Both the position numbers and the translations under genes were made by a program. From Candidatus Bathyarchaeota archaeon (GTDB lineage Archaea > Thermoproteota > Bathyarchaeia > Bathyarchaeales > DTEX01), in assembly GCA_025059045.1 (NCBI GenBank), contig JANXEA010000005.1:1-64000 (forward strand): a stretch of 64,000 nt of DNA, given 5' to 3'. Within the stretch, counting starts at the first letter, position 1, and the number at the start of each line of letters is the position of its first letter. Of the stretch, positions 34,026-42,814 are shown one piece after another. The notes under the pieces were generated by a model. That model was not told the origin of the DNA. It saw nothing but the letters and a program-made list of their open reading frames with translations, and did no database searches.

Positions 34026-36278
34026 TCATACTCGTGAGAGTTGATAAAGCCAGTATGTGGGGTAGCTGTAAAACGCTATTAGGAACCATAGTATTGATAT
34101 CGGCACAAAGAAGCCTACGACGAGCCCCATGCACAAGGGCGATATCTTGTTGTTATAATCTTCAACTAGACCGGCCTTGAATGTTAGGTATTTGAGAATT
34201 AGCCCGACGAATAGAGCTGGGATGACGCAACTTTCTCCCATAAATATTCCTATAAGTATTCCTTCTGGAAGCAGTCTAAGCCATGGTAGCCTTCTCCTCG
34301 CAAAATAGATTAGCGATACAATTGCAAACCCTAACGTCAGATAGCCGAAAATCTGGATTATTCCCTGCGTTCCGAGCTTGTATATGTTAGCAAACTGGAA
34401 TCGAACGGTTTCGTCGTCCCAGTCTCCTGAACGGAGTTTTCCATAAACATTACTCAACGCGTTAGTGTATATGCTCACGGATCCATGTGGCATACCTAAT
34501 GGTCCTCCTTCATAGAATGGCCAGATATGGAATCTGAGAACAGCGAAGGGTGTCGCCACAATAGGCATTACAAGAAACGTGACTAGAAGAGCAAGCCCCA
34601 CGTCTCTTTTTCTCAGATTTAATGCATTGCCGATTCTAAAATTATATAAGGAGAAGGCCATCTGCTCGATCTGCCTGTCCATCCATCCATCTAACGTTCG
34701 CATACCCGCTACGGCTGTTGTGGCCCATCCGGCAGGGGTTGGGGTTGCCTTTGGACCAAAGTAAAGTAATGAGAAGCCGCCTGCAAACTTCCATGGCCCC
34801 CTACCGAAGTATGCCCCATAACCGCTCACTGTATTTAGAAAATGGTTCCCCCCAGTATATACCACTACTCTCGTCGCCCCTATCACGATTAGTGTATTAA
34901 TCAATAGAGTTAAGATTATGATCTTTACGTCTGCTTCAAGTGCTATCCAGCATGAGAACCACACAATCATTGAACAGATCATTAAGGTGACCACTATTCT
35001 CAACGGGAGCGGTGACAGAGCTTCCAACTCTGGATCGGGTTTTCCAAAAGCCGATCGGAATATTCTCTTAACACGCTTCCTATTCACGTAGAGCGGGTAT
35101 ATCACTATGGCCAGCAGCATGCCTATAGGCAGAACCGTATATATTCCTCTTGCCCAGCTCCCGCCAACATACGACTCGTAGAGCATTCTTTTTGAGACAT
35201 CGGGCCAAGCGTATCCAGAGGAGGATGATGGGAACATACCGATTTGTGAGAAGGTTACTGGGATAAGCATCATGAAGATGAAATACCCTATGAGGCAGGA
35301 GAGGGAAACATCTATGGGAAGAAGATAGGCAAAACCCAAATGATGCGGCATAAAGGATACGAAGAGCGGGACCCAAGGTAGGAGTCCCAGTGGTGTAAGA
35401 TCAAAGACGGGAGCAATTCTTATGGGTGTACCGAAAAGGAAACCATTATATTCTGTTACAGGTCCAGCTTGGACCGGATTAATCAGTGCTGCGTAGACTC
35501 CATATCCATGGGCCAAAATCGCGTAGGCTGCAGATATCAAGAAGCCTATCATAAACCACTTAACTTTACCAACCTTTCCACCACCATCCACGTTTTCTGT
35601 TTGAACCAGGGATATTGCTCCAGCCTGTATTTCAGCCCAGAGTGATGGGATATTTTCAACATCAAACCAAATTATCTTGAGGATCATGGAGAGGGATAGG
35701 AACGCCATTGTCATTGAAGTATAGTATAAGATGGACCAGACCATCGATGGATAGAATGCTGGGTGAATTGACCACGTCGACACAGGCACGACAGCAGAGT
35801 ATACAGAAGGATCTTTAGGGGATATCAAGGATGGTATCATCGTCCATATTCCGCTTGAGGCCCTATGCCAATATGCAGCCAACCCGATTACATTGTAGTC
35901 CCAGCATTTGCCCCAGTCAGAGCAGTTTGGTCCATGAATGAAATTATAGAAGAAGCATGTGGACAACATTATGGAGAATATAACAAGTTCCGGTGACAAC
36001 GGTTTTTTTCTTAAATTTTTTATGAGATATGCAGCGAGAAGGTTTACTGTCATAAAGAAACCTATGGAAATGGGCCAGCTACTTGCCACGCGGTAAAAAT
36101 ATCTATCTGTTTGGTAAACCTCTCGAATATTATCATACCTTAATAATTGGACTATCCCTTCAGCGAAATTTCTGATTATAAGGTTATGGTACCCAGTTAT
36201 AATGATCACCAAAAGCAGGCCTATAGCCAAAACCTTTAGTGTGAGCCCCTTACCAACCTTATATTCTTCGCTCAACAT
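34026..36278 (-). CDS. Large polytopic membrane protein (DUF6785/DUF6784-like)
   Basis: 750 residues with roughly 16 membrane segments. Features such as FMPHHLGFAYLLPIDVSLSC in the middle and LLPEGILIGIFMGESCVIPA near the end resemble the DUF6785-DUF6784 arrangement known from archaea and planctomycetes. No function is established for that family. The long extracytoplasmic loops (Trp/Tyr-rich) and position directly upstream of the M28-like/FtsX gene (15-base gap) suggest the three are one membrane complex or pathway. ATG at 36278, with a TATA-like sequence about 30 bases upstream. Confidence 0.6.
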   Translation of the reverse strand: MLSEEYKVGKGLTLKVLAIGLLLVIIITGYHNLIIRNFAEGIVQLLRYDNIREVYQTDRYFYRVASSWPISIGFFMTVNLLAAYLIKNLRKKPLSPELVIFSIMLSTCFFYNFIHGPNCSDWGKCWDYNVIGLAAYWHRASSGIWTMIPSLISPKDPSVYSAVVPVSTWSIHPAFYPSMVWSILYYTSMTMAFLSLSMILKIIWFDVENIPSLWAEIQAGAISLVQTENVDGGGKVGKVKWFMIGFLISAAYAILAHGYGVYAALINPVQAGPVTEYNGFLFGTPIRIAPVFDLTPLGLLPWVPLFVSFMPHHLGFAYLLPIDVSLSCLIGYFIFMMLIPVTFSQIGMFPSSSSGYAWPDVSKRMLYESYVGGSWARGIYTVLPIGMLLAIVIYPLYVNRKRVKRIFRSAFGKPDPELEALSPLPLRIVVTLMICSMIVWFSCWIALEADVKIIILTLLINTLIVIGATRVVVYTGGNHFLNTVSGYGAYFGRGPWKFAGGFSLLYFGPKATPTPAGWATTAVAGMRTLDGWMDRQIEQMAFSLYNFRIGNALNLRKRDVGLALLVTFLVMPIVATPFAVLRFHIWPFYEGGPLGMPHGSVSIYTNALSNVYGKLRSGDWDDETVRFQFANIYKLGTQGIIQIFGYLTLGFAIVSLIYFARRRLPWLRLLPEGILIGIFMGESCVIPALFVGLILKYLTFKAGLVEDYNNKISPLCMGLVVGFFVPISILWFLIAFYSYPTYWLYQLSRV

Positions 36279-36387
36279 ATCCCCCTTAAAAATCTTTAAT
36301 CCGCCACCTTATAAGATTAACGAGCCATATGTCATTTATTTAACGCATGATCATCCTAAAAAATGGTAGAAAAAAGGCGCTTATCCC

Positions 36388-37977
36388 CTATTTCTTTCTT
36401 CGAACAACCGCGAAGATCACGGTGACCGCTATAACTGCGACGACACCGATGCCAGCTATCAGGTATGGATCGAACGAGCTTTTCTTCGGGGAAACTGTAA
36501 CTTGCGCGGATATCCTATCCGTCCCGCCCCTATAGTCCTCAACAGTAAGTGTCACATTATATTGCCCTTCTGCCGCGAATATATGGATGATCGTTGGAAC
36601 AGAGACTGTAGTTACGTTCCCATCCCCAAAGTTCCATGTATATTTAACAACGTTCGGTTGGGATGCTGATGCGTTGAAAGTTACCGCTTCGCCTGCCAGC
36701 GGGTTGGTCGGCGAGAAGGTGAAGGAAGCCTTTGGCCCTGTGTAAAGCTCGCCAAAGACGTACAAGTTATCATCCATCGATCCAACAATAAGGAGGCCGC
36801 CTACAATCGCAGGGGCACCACGTATGTCTCCGCCAGTCTGATAACTCCAGACAACGTCGCCTGTCGTTGCATTTAGGCAGTATAATACATCATTAGACGA
36901 CCCGATGAAAACAAGCCCATCCGCCACGCTCGCTGAGGAGTAAGAAAAATCCCCTGCGATGGATCCGCCAGTATTGAATCTCCATACTTGTTCTCCAGTT
37001 TCAGCGTTTAGGCAGTATACATACCCGTCAGCTGAAAGAATGTAGATTTTCCCATAAGCCGCTGCTGGAGTGCTCCTTACCATCCCGCCTGTCTTAAACC
37101 TCCATTTCTGCTCACCAGTATTCATGTCTAAAGCGTAGACGTATTGGTCGTCGGATCCTATGTAAACTTTCCCATAAGCAACTGTGGGGGATCCTCTGAA
37201 ATCCTTTGGATCTGTTGGGCTCTGGAACCTCCAGATCTCAGTTCCGGTTAAGAGGTCTAAGCAGTAAACTTTTTTGCTGCTTGAACCCATGTAGACCTTT
37301 CCGCCGACGATGGCTGGAGTGCCTCGAACTTGACCTCCAGTATTAAACGCCCATATAATCCTCTTCTCCTCAGCCATTTCTACCTCGGAGGCGTTTAATG
37401 CATATATTGTATGATCACAGGAGGCCACTATAACCATTCCGTTAACGAACTTTGGATGAGCACGGGAGATTTTGTCATAAGTTGAGAATGTCCACAATAT
37501 CCTTCCAGTGGCGGCATCCAAGCAGTAGAGTCTACCATCTTCACATCCTGCGAAGACCTTTCCTTCGGCTACAGCAGGCGCTCCGCGCATGGTTGTTCCA
37601 GTTACTCGACGCCACAATATCTTCCCTGTAATCAAGTCTATTGCATATACGCTGGAATCGGACCCAGCGGCCGTTGCCACATAGATTACGCCATCATAAA
37701 CAGCTGGGCCTCCTTCCGGCACATCTCCTATTGTCAGGTTCCATAAAAGACTGCCTTTTCTAGGCGCTGGGCTATCAGAGTAGCCAGTGTTAGCTAAGTC
37801 ATAATGGAAGCAAGGCCAAGAGTACTTAACCTTTGAAACTTCATCCAAATTTTGAAATGAAAACGATGAGACCAAATTACAATGGGACATAATTGCCACG
37901 GTTAGGATTAGAGTCGGAAGCAGAATTGCCATTGCGGCTGAAAATCTGCACTTAGCCGTAGAATGCACGCTCCTCAC
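36388..37977 (-). CDS. Secreted PQQ-type beta-propeller protein with PKD domain and membrane anchor
   Basis: A signal peptide (LLPTLILTVAIMSHC) is followed by about eight repeats of the form YAIDLITGKILWRR / YCLDAATGRILWTF, the PQQ-like (outer-membrane-assembly-like) propeller blade. A PKD domain (YTWNFGDGNVTT) and a C-terminal membrane helix ending RRKK follow. Without the calcium/PQQ ligands this is a binding or scaffold protein outside the cell, not clearly a dehydrogenase. The start is GTG 37977 (a GAGG lies before it); ATG 37932 is an alternative. The PKD-plus-anchor tail is like that of the pectate lyase. Confidence 0.85.
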   Translation of the reverse strand: MRSVHSTAKCRFSAAMAILLPTLILTVAIMSHCNLVSSFSFQNLDEVSKVKYSWPCFHYDLANTGYSDSPAPRKGSLLWNLTIGDVPEGGPAVYDGVIYVATAAGSDSSVYAIDLITGKILWRRVTGTTMRGAPAVAEGKVFAGCEDGRLYCLDAATGRILWTFSTYDKISRAHPKFVNGMVIVASCDHTIYALNASEVEMAEEKRIIWAFNTGGQVRGTPAIVGGKVYMGSSSKKVYCLDLLTGTEIWRFQSPTDPKDFRGSPTVAYGKVYIGSDDQYVYALDMNTGEQKWRFKTGGMVRSTPAAAYGKIYILSADGYVYCLNAETGEQVWRFNTGGSIAGDFSYSSASVADGLVFIGSSNDVLYCLNATTGDVVWSYQTGGDIRGAPAIVGGLLIVGSMDDNLYVFGELYTGPKASFTFSPTNPLAGEAVTFNASASQPNVVKYTWNFGDGNVTTVSVPTIIHIFAAEGQYNVTLTVEDYRGGTDRISAQVTVSPKKSSFDPYLIAGIGVVAVIAVTVIFAVVRRKK

Positions 37978-38122
37978 ACTAAAATTTCATATTCTAATGT
38001 GAAAGAATTAGGATTTAAAAGTTTCTTTAAAAATGGCCGTAGATTTCACCGTTAATAATATAAGGTAGAAGGGATGAAAATAGAAATGCTAATTTTTGAT
38101 AAGAAATAGGGGTTTGGAAGAG

Positions 38123-40876
38123 ATGGATAAAAGAGCAATTAATAATGGAGCAGCAGCACTTCTGATGGGCATACTTCTAGCCTCGACAATCGCTCTGCTT
38201 GCAAAGCCTAGCCTAGGAAGCCAGCTGATCCTATATCCTTGGCCCATGGGAGGCAGGAGCATATCTAGAACCAATTATACGCCTGCTTCTGGACCAGTAA
38301 AAAATGAGACCGCATGGACCTTCCAGACAGGTGGGCCGATCAGGTCAGGTGTAGCCGTTGTCGGCGGCGTAGTCTACGTAGGCTCCAATGACGGCTGCTT
38401 ATATGCCCTTAACCTCACAAATGGAAAGATGATCTGGAAGTTCCAGACAGCGGGCAACGTAACCGCTGAACCAGCGGTGGCGGATGGAAGAGTGTACTTC
38501 CTCTCAACGGAGACCCCTCCAAACCTTTACTGCCTAGAGGCGGCGACAGGTAAAAGGCTTTGGAACTATAGCGCGATATATGGGGGTGCAATATACTGTG
38601 GTCCAGCGATAGATGGTGGCAGAGTGGTATTCAACGTTGGCATGTATGTTTATTGTGTGAATGCGACGTCTGGAGAGCCCATATGGTCTCCATGCAACCT
38701 TCATGACAACCCTATCGTCGGCGGAGTTACAATTTATGGTGACAGGATCTATGTTGGCAATGACAGAAACATGCTTTACGTAGTCTACATGGCCACTGGT
38801 ACATGGACGGCTGGGGATAGAATGGCTTTAGGAGGGGACTTCGCAGGTTATGCGGTCATATCCGAGGGGCTGTTATACGTTGCAATGGAGGACAACTTAA
38901 CCATAATCTTTAACTTGGCAACCCCGCTCCCGCACACTGAAGTTAGGAGAATAACTATTCCAGATAAGACCCATGGCATTGCAGTCTCTGGGACACTGCT
39001 TGTAGTCCAGGGTAGAGACCGAGGATCATTATACGCGTATAACTCTTCAACTGGAGACCTATTGTGGAGCTTCACGGTAACACCCAGTGCAACATCATGG
39101 ACATTCCCAATCATTTCCGGCAATGGACTCGTCTACTTTGCCGCTGTTGACGGATACATCTACGCGCTAGACGCGAGGAGCGGCAGGATGGTGTGGAGCT
39201 ATCGGACCAATGCGACGGCCGGCACGCCACTTTGGGCGATTGGCGCAGTGGTGGATGACAGGTTTATCATTGGGCATGAGGACGGTGTAGTCTACTGCTT
39301 CGGAAAGAAGGCACCAGAGGAGGAACCTCCAGTACCAGGAGAAGAAGTCGTTTATGAGTGGCCCATGGGCATGGGAAACGTTTACAGGACAGGCTATACG
39401 GATGCGAAGGGACCCGTATCAAACAAGACCTTATGGACATTTAGGACTGGCGGGCCGATAAGATCTGGTGTTGCAGTAGCAGGTGGGATTGTATACGTTG
39501 GATCTGATGACAACTGCCTCTATGCAATTAACCTAACAACCGGAGAGCAGCTATGGAAATTTGAGACGGGGCATGATGTCCGGTCAGATCCGGCGGTTGC
39601 CGACGGCATGGTATACTTTGGCTCTAGGGACAGGACATTCTACTGTCTTAACGCAACAACTGGGGCGCTTATATGGAACTTCACGACTCCATTCGAATTA
39701 TACGGCGGATCTGTAGTTGCAGGTGGCAGAGTAATCTTCGGAACAAGAGGGAATGGCACGGTATACTGCTTGGACAGCAAGACAGGTCGGCTTATCTGGT
39801 CCGCAGTTACTGGAAGGGACATTAGAGGGGGGCCAGCAATCTCCGAAGGGAAGGTGCTCATAGGCAATGATGATGATAGGGTCTATATGATCGATTTTGT
39901 CTCAGGCGTCATAGAGAGGAACGTGAGCATGGGTGCAGACATCTACCGCTACGTCGTAGTCTCAGGAGACCTTGTGTTAGTGGTTAACCAGGCAACGGAT
40001 GGTAGGATTGGAATCTTCAGCCTGCCAACATTAGCATCAGTCAGGAATATTACAGGGGTATTTAAGGTCCGCGGGGGATTAGCGGTCGCTGGAGGTGTCG
40101 CTTATCTCGCAGGGAGGGAGGACGGGGTTGTACAAGCATTTAACATTACTACTGGAGAGCAGATATGGAACTTCACAACAGGGGTTACTGGTTCATGGTA
40201 TTCGCTGCCCGTTGTCTCTGGTAACGGTTTAGTCTACTTCGCAGCTATGAATGGACAGGTTTACGCGCTAGATGCTAAGACTGGTAAGATAGTATGGAGC
40301 TACCTGACTGAAAAGACGAATATTACTGAGTGCTGGGCTCACGGCGCAATAGTCAATAATAGACTGATCATTGGGCATGAGGACGGTGTAGTCTACTGCT
40401 TCGGAGAGATCTTAGTCACCTTGAGGGTTACCCTGCAGTGGACGAACTCTACTGCCATATCGGGCGCAGAGGTAACAATTGCTGGGCAGACCAAGCAGAC
40501 CAATGCCTCGGGAGTAGCCGTTTTCAACTTCACAAGCGGCGTCTACAAATTGACTGTTAAATACATGGGAGTCACAATGGAGGAAATAGCAAACCTCACC
40601 ATGTATTACGACCGAGCATTAATGTTTAGAGAGGAGGCTGGACCATACGAGAGGATAATACTGCTCAATTCACAGATTTCAAGCCTGCAAAGCCAAATTT
40701 CAAGCCTCAACAGTCAAATCGGTAGTCTCCAAGGTCAAGTGAGCAGCCTGCAAGGACAAGTGTCAAGCTGGCAGACTCAGGCCTCCAACAACCTATACAT
40801 GGGTCTTGGTGCGGGCGTAGTCGTCGGCCTAATTGTAGGGTTTGCCGTCGCTTTCATGCTACGCAGGAAAGGATAG
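38123..40876 (+). CDS. Double PQQ-type propeller surface protein with coiled-coil stalk
   Basis: A signal peptide (LLMGILLASTIALLAKPSLG) is followed by two copies of the same propeller: each begins YPWPMGGR/YEWPMGMG, then FQTGGPIRSGVAV / FRTGGPIRSGVAV and ends IIGHEDGVVYCFG. Copy one covers about residues 35-395 and copy two about 410-760. A small beta-sandwich (GAEVTIAGQTKQTNASGVAVF), a coiled coil with heptads SSLQSQISSLNSQIGSLQ, and a C-terminal membrane helix with RRKG follow. It probably projects the propellers from the cell. The frame is open from 38096, but ATG 38123 with GGAAG before it gives the signal peptide. Confidence 0.85.
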   Translation: MDKRAINNGAAALLMGILLASTIALLAKPSLGSQLILYPWPMGGRSISRTNYTPASGPVKNETAWTFQTGGPIRSGVAVVGGVVYVGSNDGCLYALNLTNGKMIWKFQTAGNVTAEPAVADGRVYFLSTETPPNLYCLEAATGKRLWNYSAIYGGAIYCGPAIDGGRVVFNVGMYVYCVNATSGEPIWSPCNLHDNPIVGGVTIYGDRIYVGNDRNMLYVVYMATGTWTAGDRMALGGDFAGYAVISEGLLYVAMEDNLTIIFNLATPLPHTEVRRITIPDKTHGIAVSGTLLVVQGRDRGSLYAYNSSTGDLLWSFTVTPSATSWTFPIISGNGLVYFAAVDGYIYALDARSGRMVWSYRTNATAGTPLWAIGAVVDDRFIIGHEDGVVYCFGKKAPEEEPPVPGEEVVYEWPMGMGNVYRTGYTDAKGPVSNKTLWTFRTGGPIRSGVAVAGGIVYVGSDDNCLYAINLTTGEQLWKFETGHDVRSDPAVADGMVYFGSRDRTFYCLNATTGALIWNFTTPFELYGGSVVAGGRVIFGTRGNGTVYCLDSKTGRLIWSAVTGRDIRGGPAISEGKVLIGNDDDRVYMIDFVSGVIERNVSMGADIYRYVVVSGDLVLVVNQATDGRIGIFSLPTLASVRNITGVFKVRGGLAVAGGVAYLAGREDGVVQAFNITTGEQIWNFTTGVTGSWYSLPVVSGNGLVYFAAMNGQVYALDAKTGKIVWSYLTEKTNITECWAHGAIVNNRLIIGHEDGVVYCFGEILVTLRVTLQWTNSTAISGAEVTIAGQTKQTNASGVAVFNFTSGVYKLTVKYMGVTMEEIANLTMYYDRALMFREEAGPYERIILLNSQISSLQSQISSLNSQIGSLQGQVSSLQGQVSSWQTQASNNLYMGLGAGVVVGLIVGFAVAFMLRRKG
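39266..39304 (+). repeat. 39-base exact repeat, copy 1 (propeller gene)
   Basis: This stretch is identical, base for base, to 40367-40405 (both encode IIGHEDGVVYCFG). It marks a duplicated end of each propeller and implies a recent duplication or gene conversion within the gene, since flanking codons have diverged. Confidence 0.8.
40367..40405 (+). repeat. 39-base exact repeat, copy 2 (propeller gene)
   Basis: Second copy of the 39-base repeat at 39266-39304, lying at the end of the second propeller. Confidence 0.8.
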
Positions 40877-40890
40877 ATTCTTCATTCCCC

Positions 40891-40901
40891 TTTATTTTTT
40901 T
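40891..40901 (+). terminator. T-rich terminator after the double-propeller gene
   Basis: A TTTATTTTTTT run 15 bases after the stop codon, with no hairpin needed, is the usual form of an archaeal terminator. Confidence 0.5.
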
Positions 40902-41001
40902 AATATCTAGATCCTCACATGGAACTAGATTTTGTTTTTGACTGAGAAAGGCTTATTCTATACCGTCTCATTCGATTAGGGAGAGGGCGGTAGCGCTTAA
41001 C

Positions 41002-41988
41002 ATGGGTAAAGGGGATAAGATCAGAGTTCTTCCCTTGGCCTTTGAAAGCTTCGGTGTACGTTCTATGTGCACGTATGTCGAAACCGGGGACCTAAGAATT
41101 CTTTTGGATGCTGGTGTCGCCCTAGGCCCTAACCGTTTCGGCCTACCCCCGCATCCAAAAGAGTATGAGGCGCTTAGGGAGAGAAGAAACCTCATTCTAA
41201 AGTTTTCTGGAAGATCTGAGATAATTACGGTAAGCCATTATCATTTTGACCACCATACACCCTCGTACACGGATTGGGCAAACACTTGGTCAACAGGAAA
41301 GATTGCAGAAAAGATCTATGGGGGAAAAGTTATTTTTGCAAAAAGTTATAAGAGCAAGGTTAATGCAAGCCAGAGGCAACGCGGATGGATGTTCGCGAGG
41401 ACAGGCGGCAAGAACGCCGCACGGCTCGAATTTGCTGATGGAAGGTCTTTCAGGTTTGGGGAGACATGCATCCGGTTTTCGGAGCCGGTCTTTCACGGGC
41501 GGGAGGAATCCGAGCTAGGCTGGCTCCTCATGGTTACGATCGAATATGATGGGGATAGAGTGCTACTCGCTCCTGATGTACAGGGTCCCATATGCCAGAA
41601 GACTGTTGACATCATCTTAGCTGAGACGCCAAGACTTGCGGTCATTGGTGGTCCACCAACATATCTAACAAATTTCAGCGAAGATGTGGAATCATTCAAG
41701 TCGGCATTGATGAACCTCAAAATCCTAGTCTCGAGAATCCCCACAGTTATTCTTGATCATCATATTCTCAGGGATGGAGGGTGGAGGGAGAAGATTATGC
41801 CCGTTTTTGAGGCGGCTGAAAGTGTGGGTCATAGAATAGTTACGGCGGCAGAGTTTTTGGGTGAAAATAACCGTCTTCTTGAGGCTTCCAGAAAGAAGCT
41901 TTACGAGGAAGAGCCTCCTTCGAAGGAATTTAATGACTGGTTGAGGTTGGACCCTAAGAAAAGAAGGACTGTCATGCCTCCCATCTAA
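41002..41988 (+). CDS. UPF0282 family metallo-beta-lactamase-fold protein
   Basis: The sequence begins IRVLPLAFESFGVRSMCTYVET and contains TVSHYHFDHHTPSY (residues ~76-89), the altered metal motif HxHxDHH of the UPF0282 archaeal family, and later VILDHHILRDGGW. The fold is MBL-type and nuclease or hydrolase activity is plausible, but no function is established for the family. The length of 328 residues is normal. ATG 41002. It is convergent with purQ, with a 3-base gap. Confidence 0.88.
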   Translation: MGKGDKIRVLPLAFESFGVRSMCTYVETGDLRILLDAGVALGPNRFGLPPHPKEYEALRERRNLILKFSGRSEIITVSHYHFDHHTPSYTDWANTWSTGKIAEKIYGGKVIFAKSYKSKVNASQRQRGWMFARTGGKNAARLEFADGRSFRFGETCIRFSEPVFHGREESELGWLLMVTIEYDGDRVLLAPDVQGPICQKTVDIILAETPRLAVIGGPPTYLTNFSEDVESFKSALMNLKILVSRIPTVILDHHILRDGGWREKIMPVFEAAESVGHRIVTAAEFLGENNRLLEASRKKLYEEEPPSKEFNDWLRLDPKKRRTVMPPI

Positions 41989-41991
41989 TCC

Positions 41992-42810
41992 CTAGAAGTT
42001 AGATATGATATATTCTATGGCCGATCTGAAGATGGCTCTACCGTCTCCGTAGGGTGGAGCTTTTCCCTTTCTCGTCCAGTCTGGAAGTTGCCACCCATAA
42101 TAAGCTCTTTCAGGATGCGGCATTAGACCGAAAACTGTGCCGTCCCTATTACATACTCCTGCAATATCATAGAAGGAGCCGTTAGGATTCCAAGGGTATG
42201 CGCCAAATGCTGGCGACCCATCTTCAGTGCAGTACCTGAAGACTAGCTGATCCTGAGAGAGAAGCCTCTTCAGCAGCTCTTCTTCCCGCTCTCTTGGAAA
42301 AACAAATCTTCCCTCAGCATGCGCGACCGGCATCCTCAGAACTTTTCCATTAGGCACCACCCGTGTGAATATGCATCGACCGTTATTCTCATGCCTAAGA
42401 AACACCCATCTACACCTGTAGCCAATGGGAGAGTTTGTGGCTAGGGCGGCCTCAGGAAGATCGCTTACACCATCAAAGCCTGGAAGCAGTCCACATTCTA
42501 CCAGCACTTGGAAACCGTTGCATATGCCTAAGACTGGTTTACCGCTTTCTACGAAGGTTAGTAGGTCGCCTCTGATCCTAGCCATCAGTCTCTTAGCCAG
42601 TATCGCCCCAGCCCGCACATAATCTCCGTAGGAGAAGCCTCCTGGGATCACTAGCATTTCATAGTCGCTGAGCCTCGCCCCCTTAATCAGCCTATTAAGG
42701 TGGACTATTTCCGCCACTACACCTAAATCTTCGAAGGCCCTCTTTGTCTCCTCATCACAATTAGTCCCGCCAACTCTCACAATACAAACCTTGACTTCAG
42801 ACCTTTCCAT
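41992..42810 (-). CDS. purQ: Phosphoribosylformylglycinamidine synthase, glutaminase subunit
   Basis: The class I glutaminase subunit of FGAM synthase supplies ammonia to PurL. Conserved parts are VIPGGFSYGDYVRAGAI, the catalytic cysteine in GICNGFQVLVECGLLPG and the histidine/glutamate near the end in MPHPERAYYGW. The open frame starts at 42843, but ATG 42810 (MERSEVKVC) matches family length (272 residues) and does not overlap purL, which ends at 42815. Last gene of purS-purL-purQ. Confidence 0.95.
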   Translation of the reverse strand: MERSEVKVCIVRVGGTNCDEETKRAFEDLGVVAEIVHLNRLIKGARLSDYEMLVIPGGFSYGDYVRAGAILAKRLMARIRGDLLTFVESGKPVLGICNGFQVLVECGLLPGFDGVSDLPEAALATNSPIGYRCRWVFLRHENNGRCIFTRVVPNGKVLRMPVAHAEGRFVFPREREEELLKRLLSQDQLVFRYCTEDGSPAFGAYPWNPNGSFYDIAGVCNRDGTVFGLMPHPERAYYGWQLPDWTRKGKAPPYGDGRAIFRSAIEYIISNF

Positions 42811-42814
42811 AACA

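Noticed and set aside
38222-40410. CRISPR-like or tandem DNA repeats
   Set aside because: The similarity is the protein-coding repeat of propeller blades and one duplicated domain, with no regular spacers.
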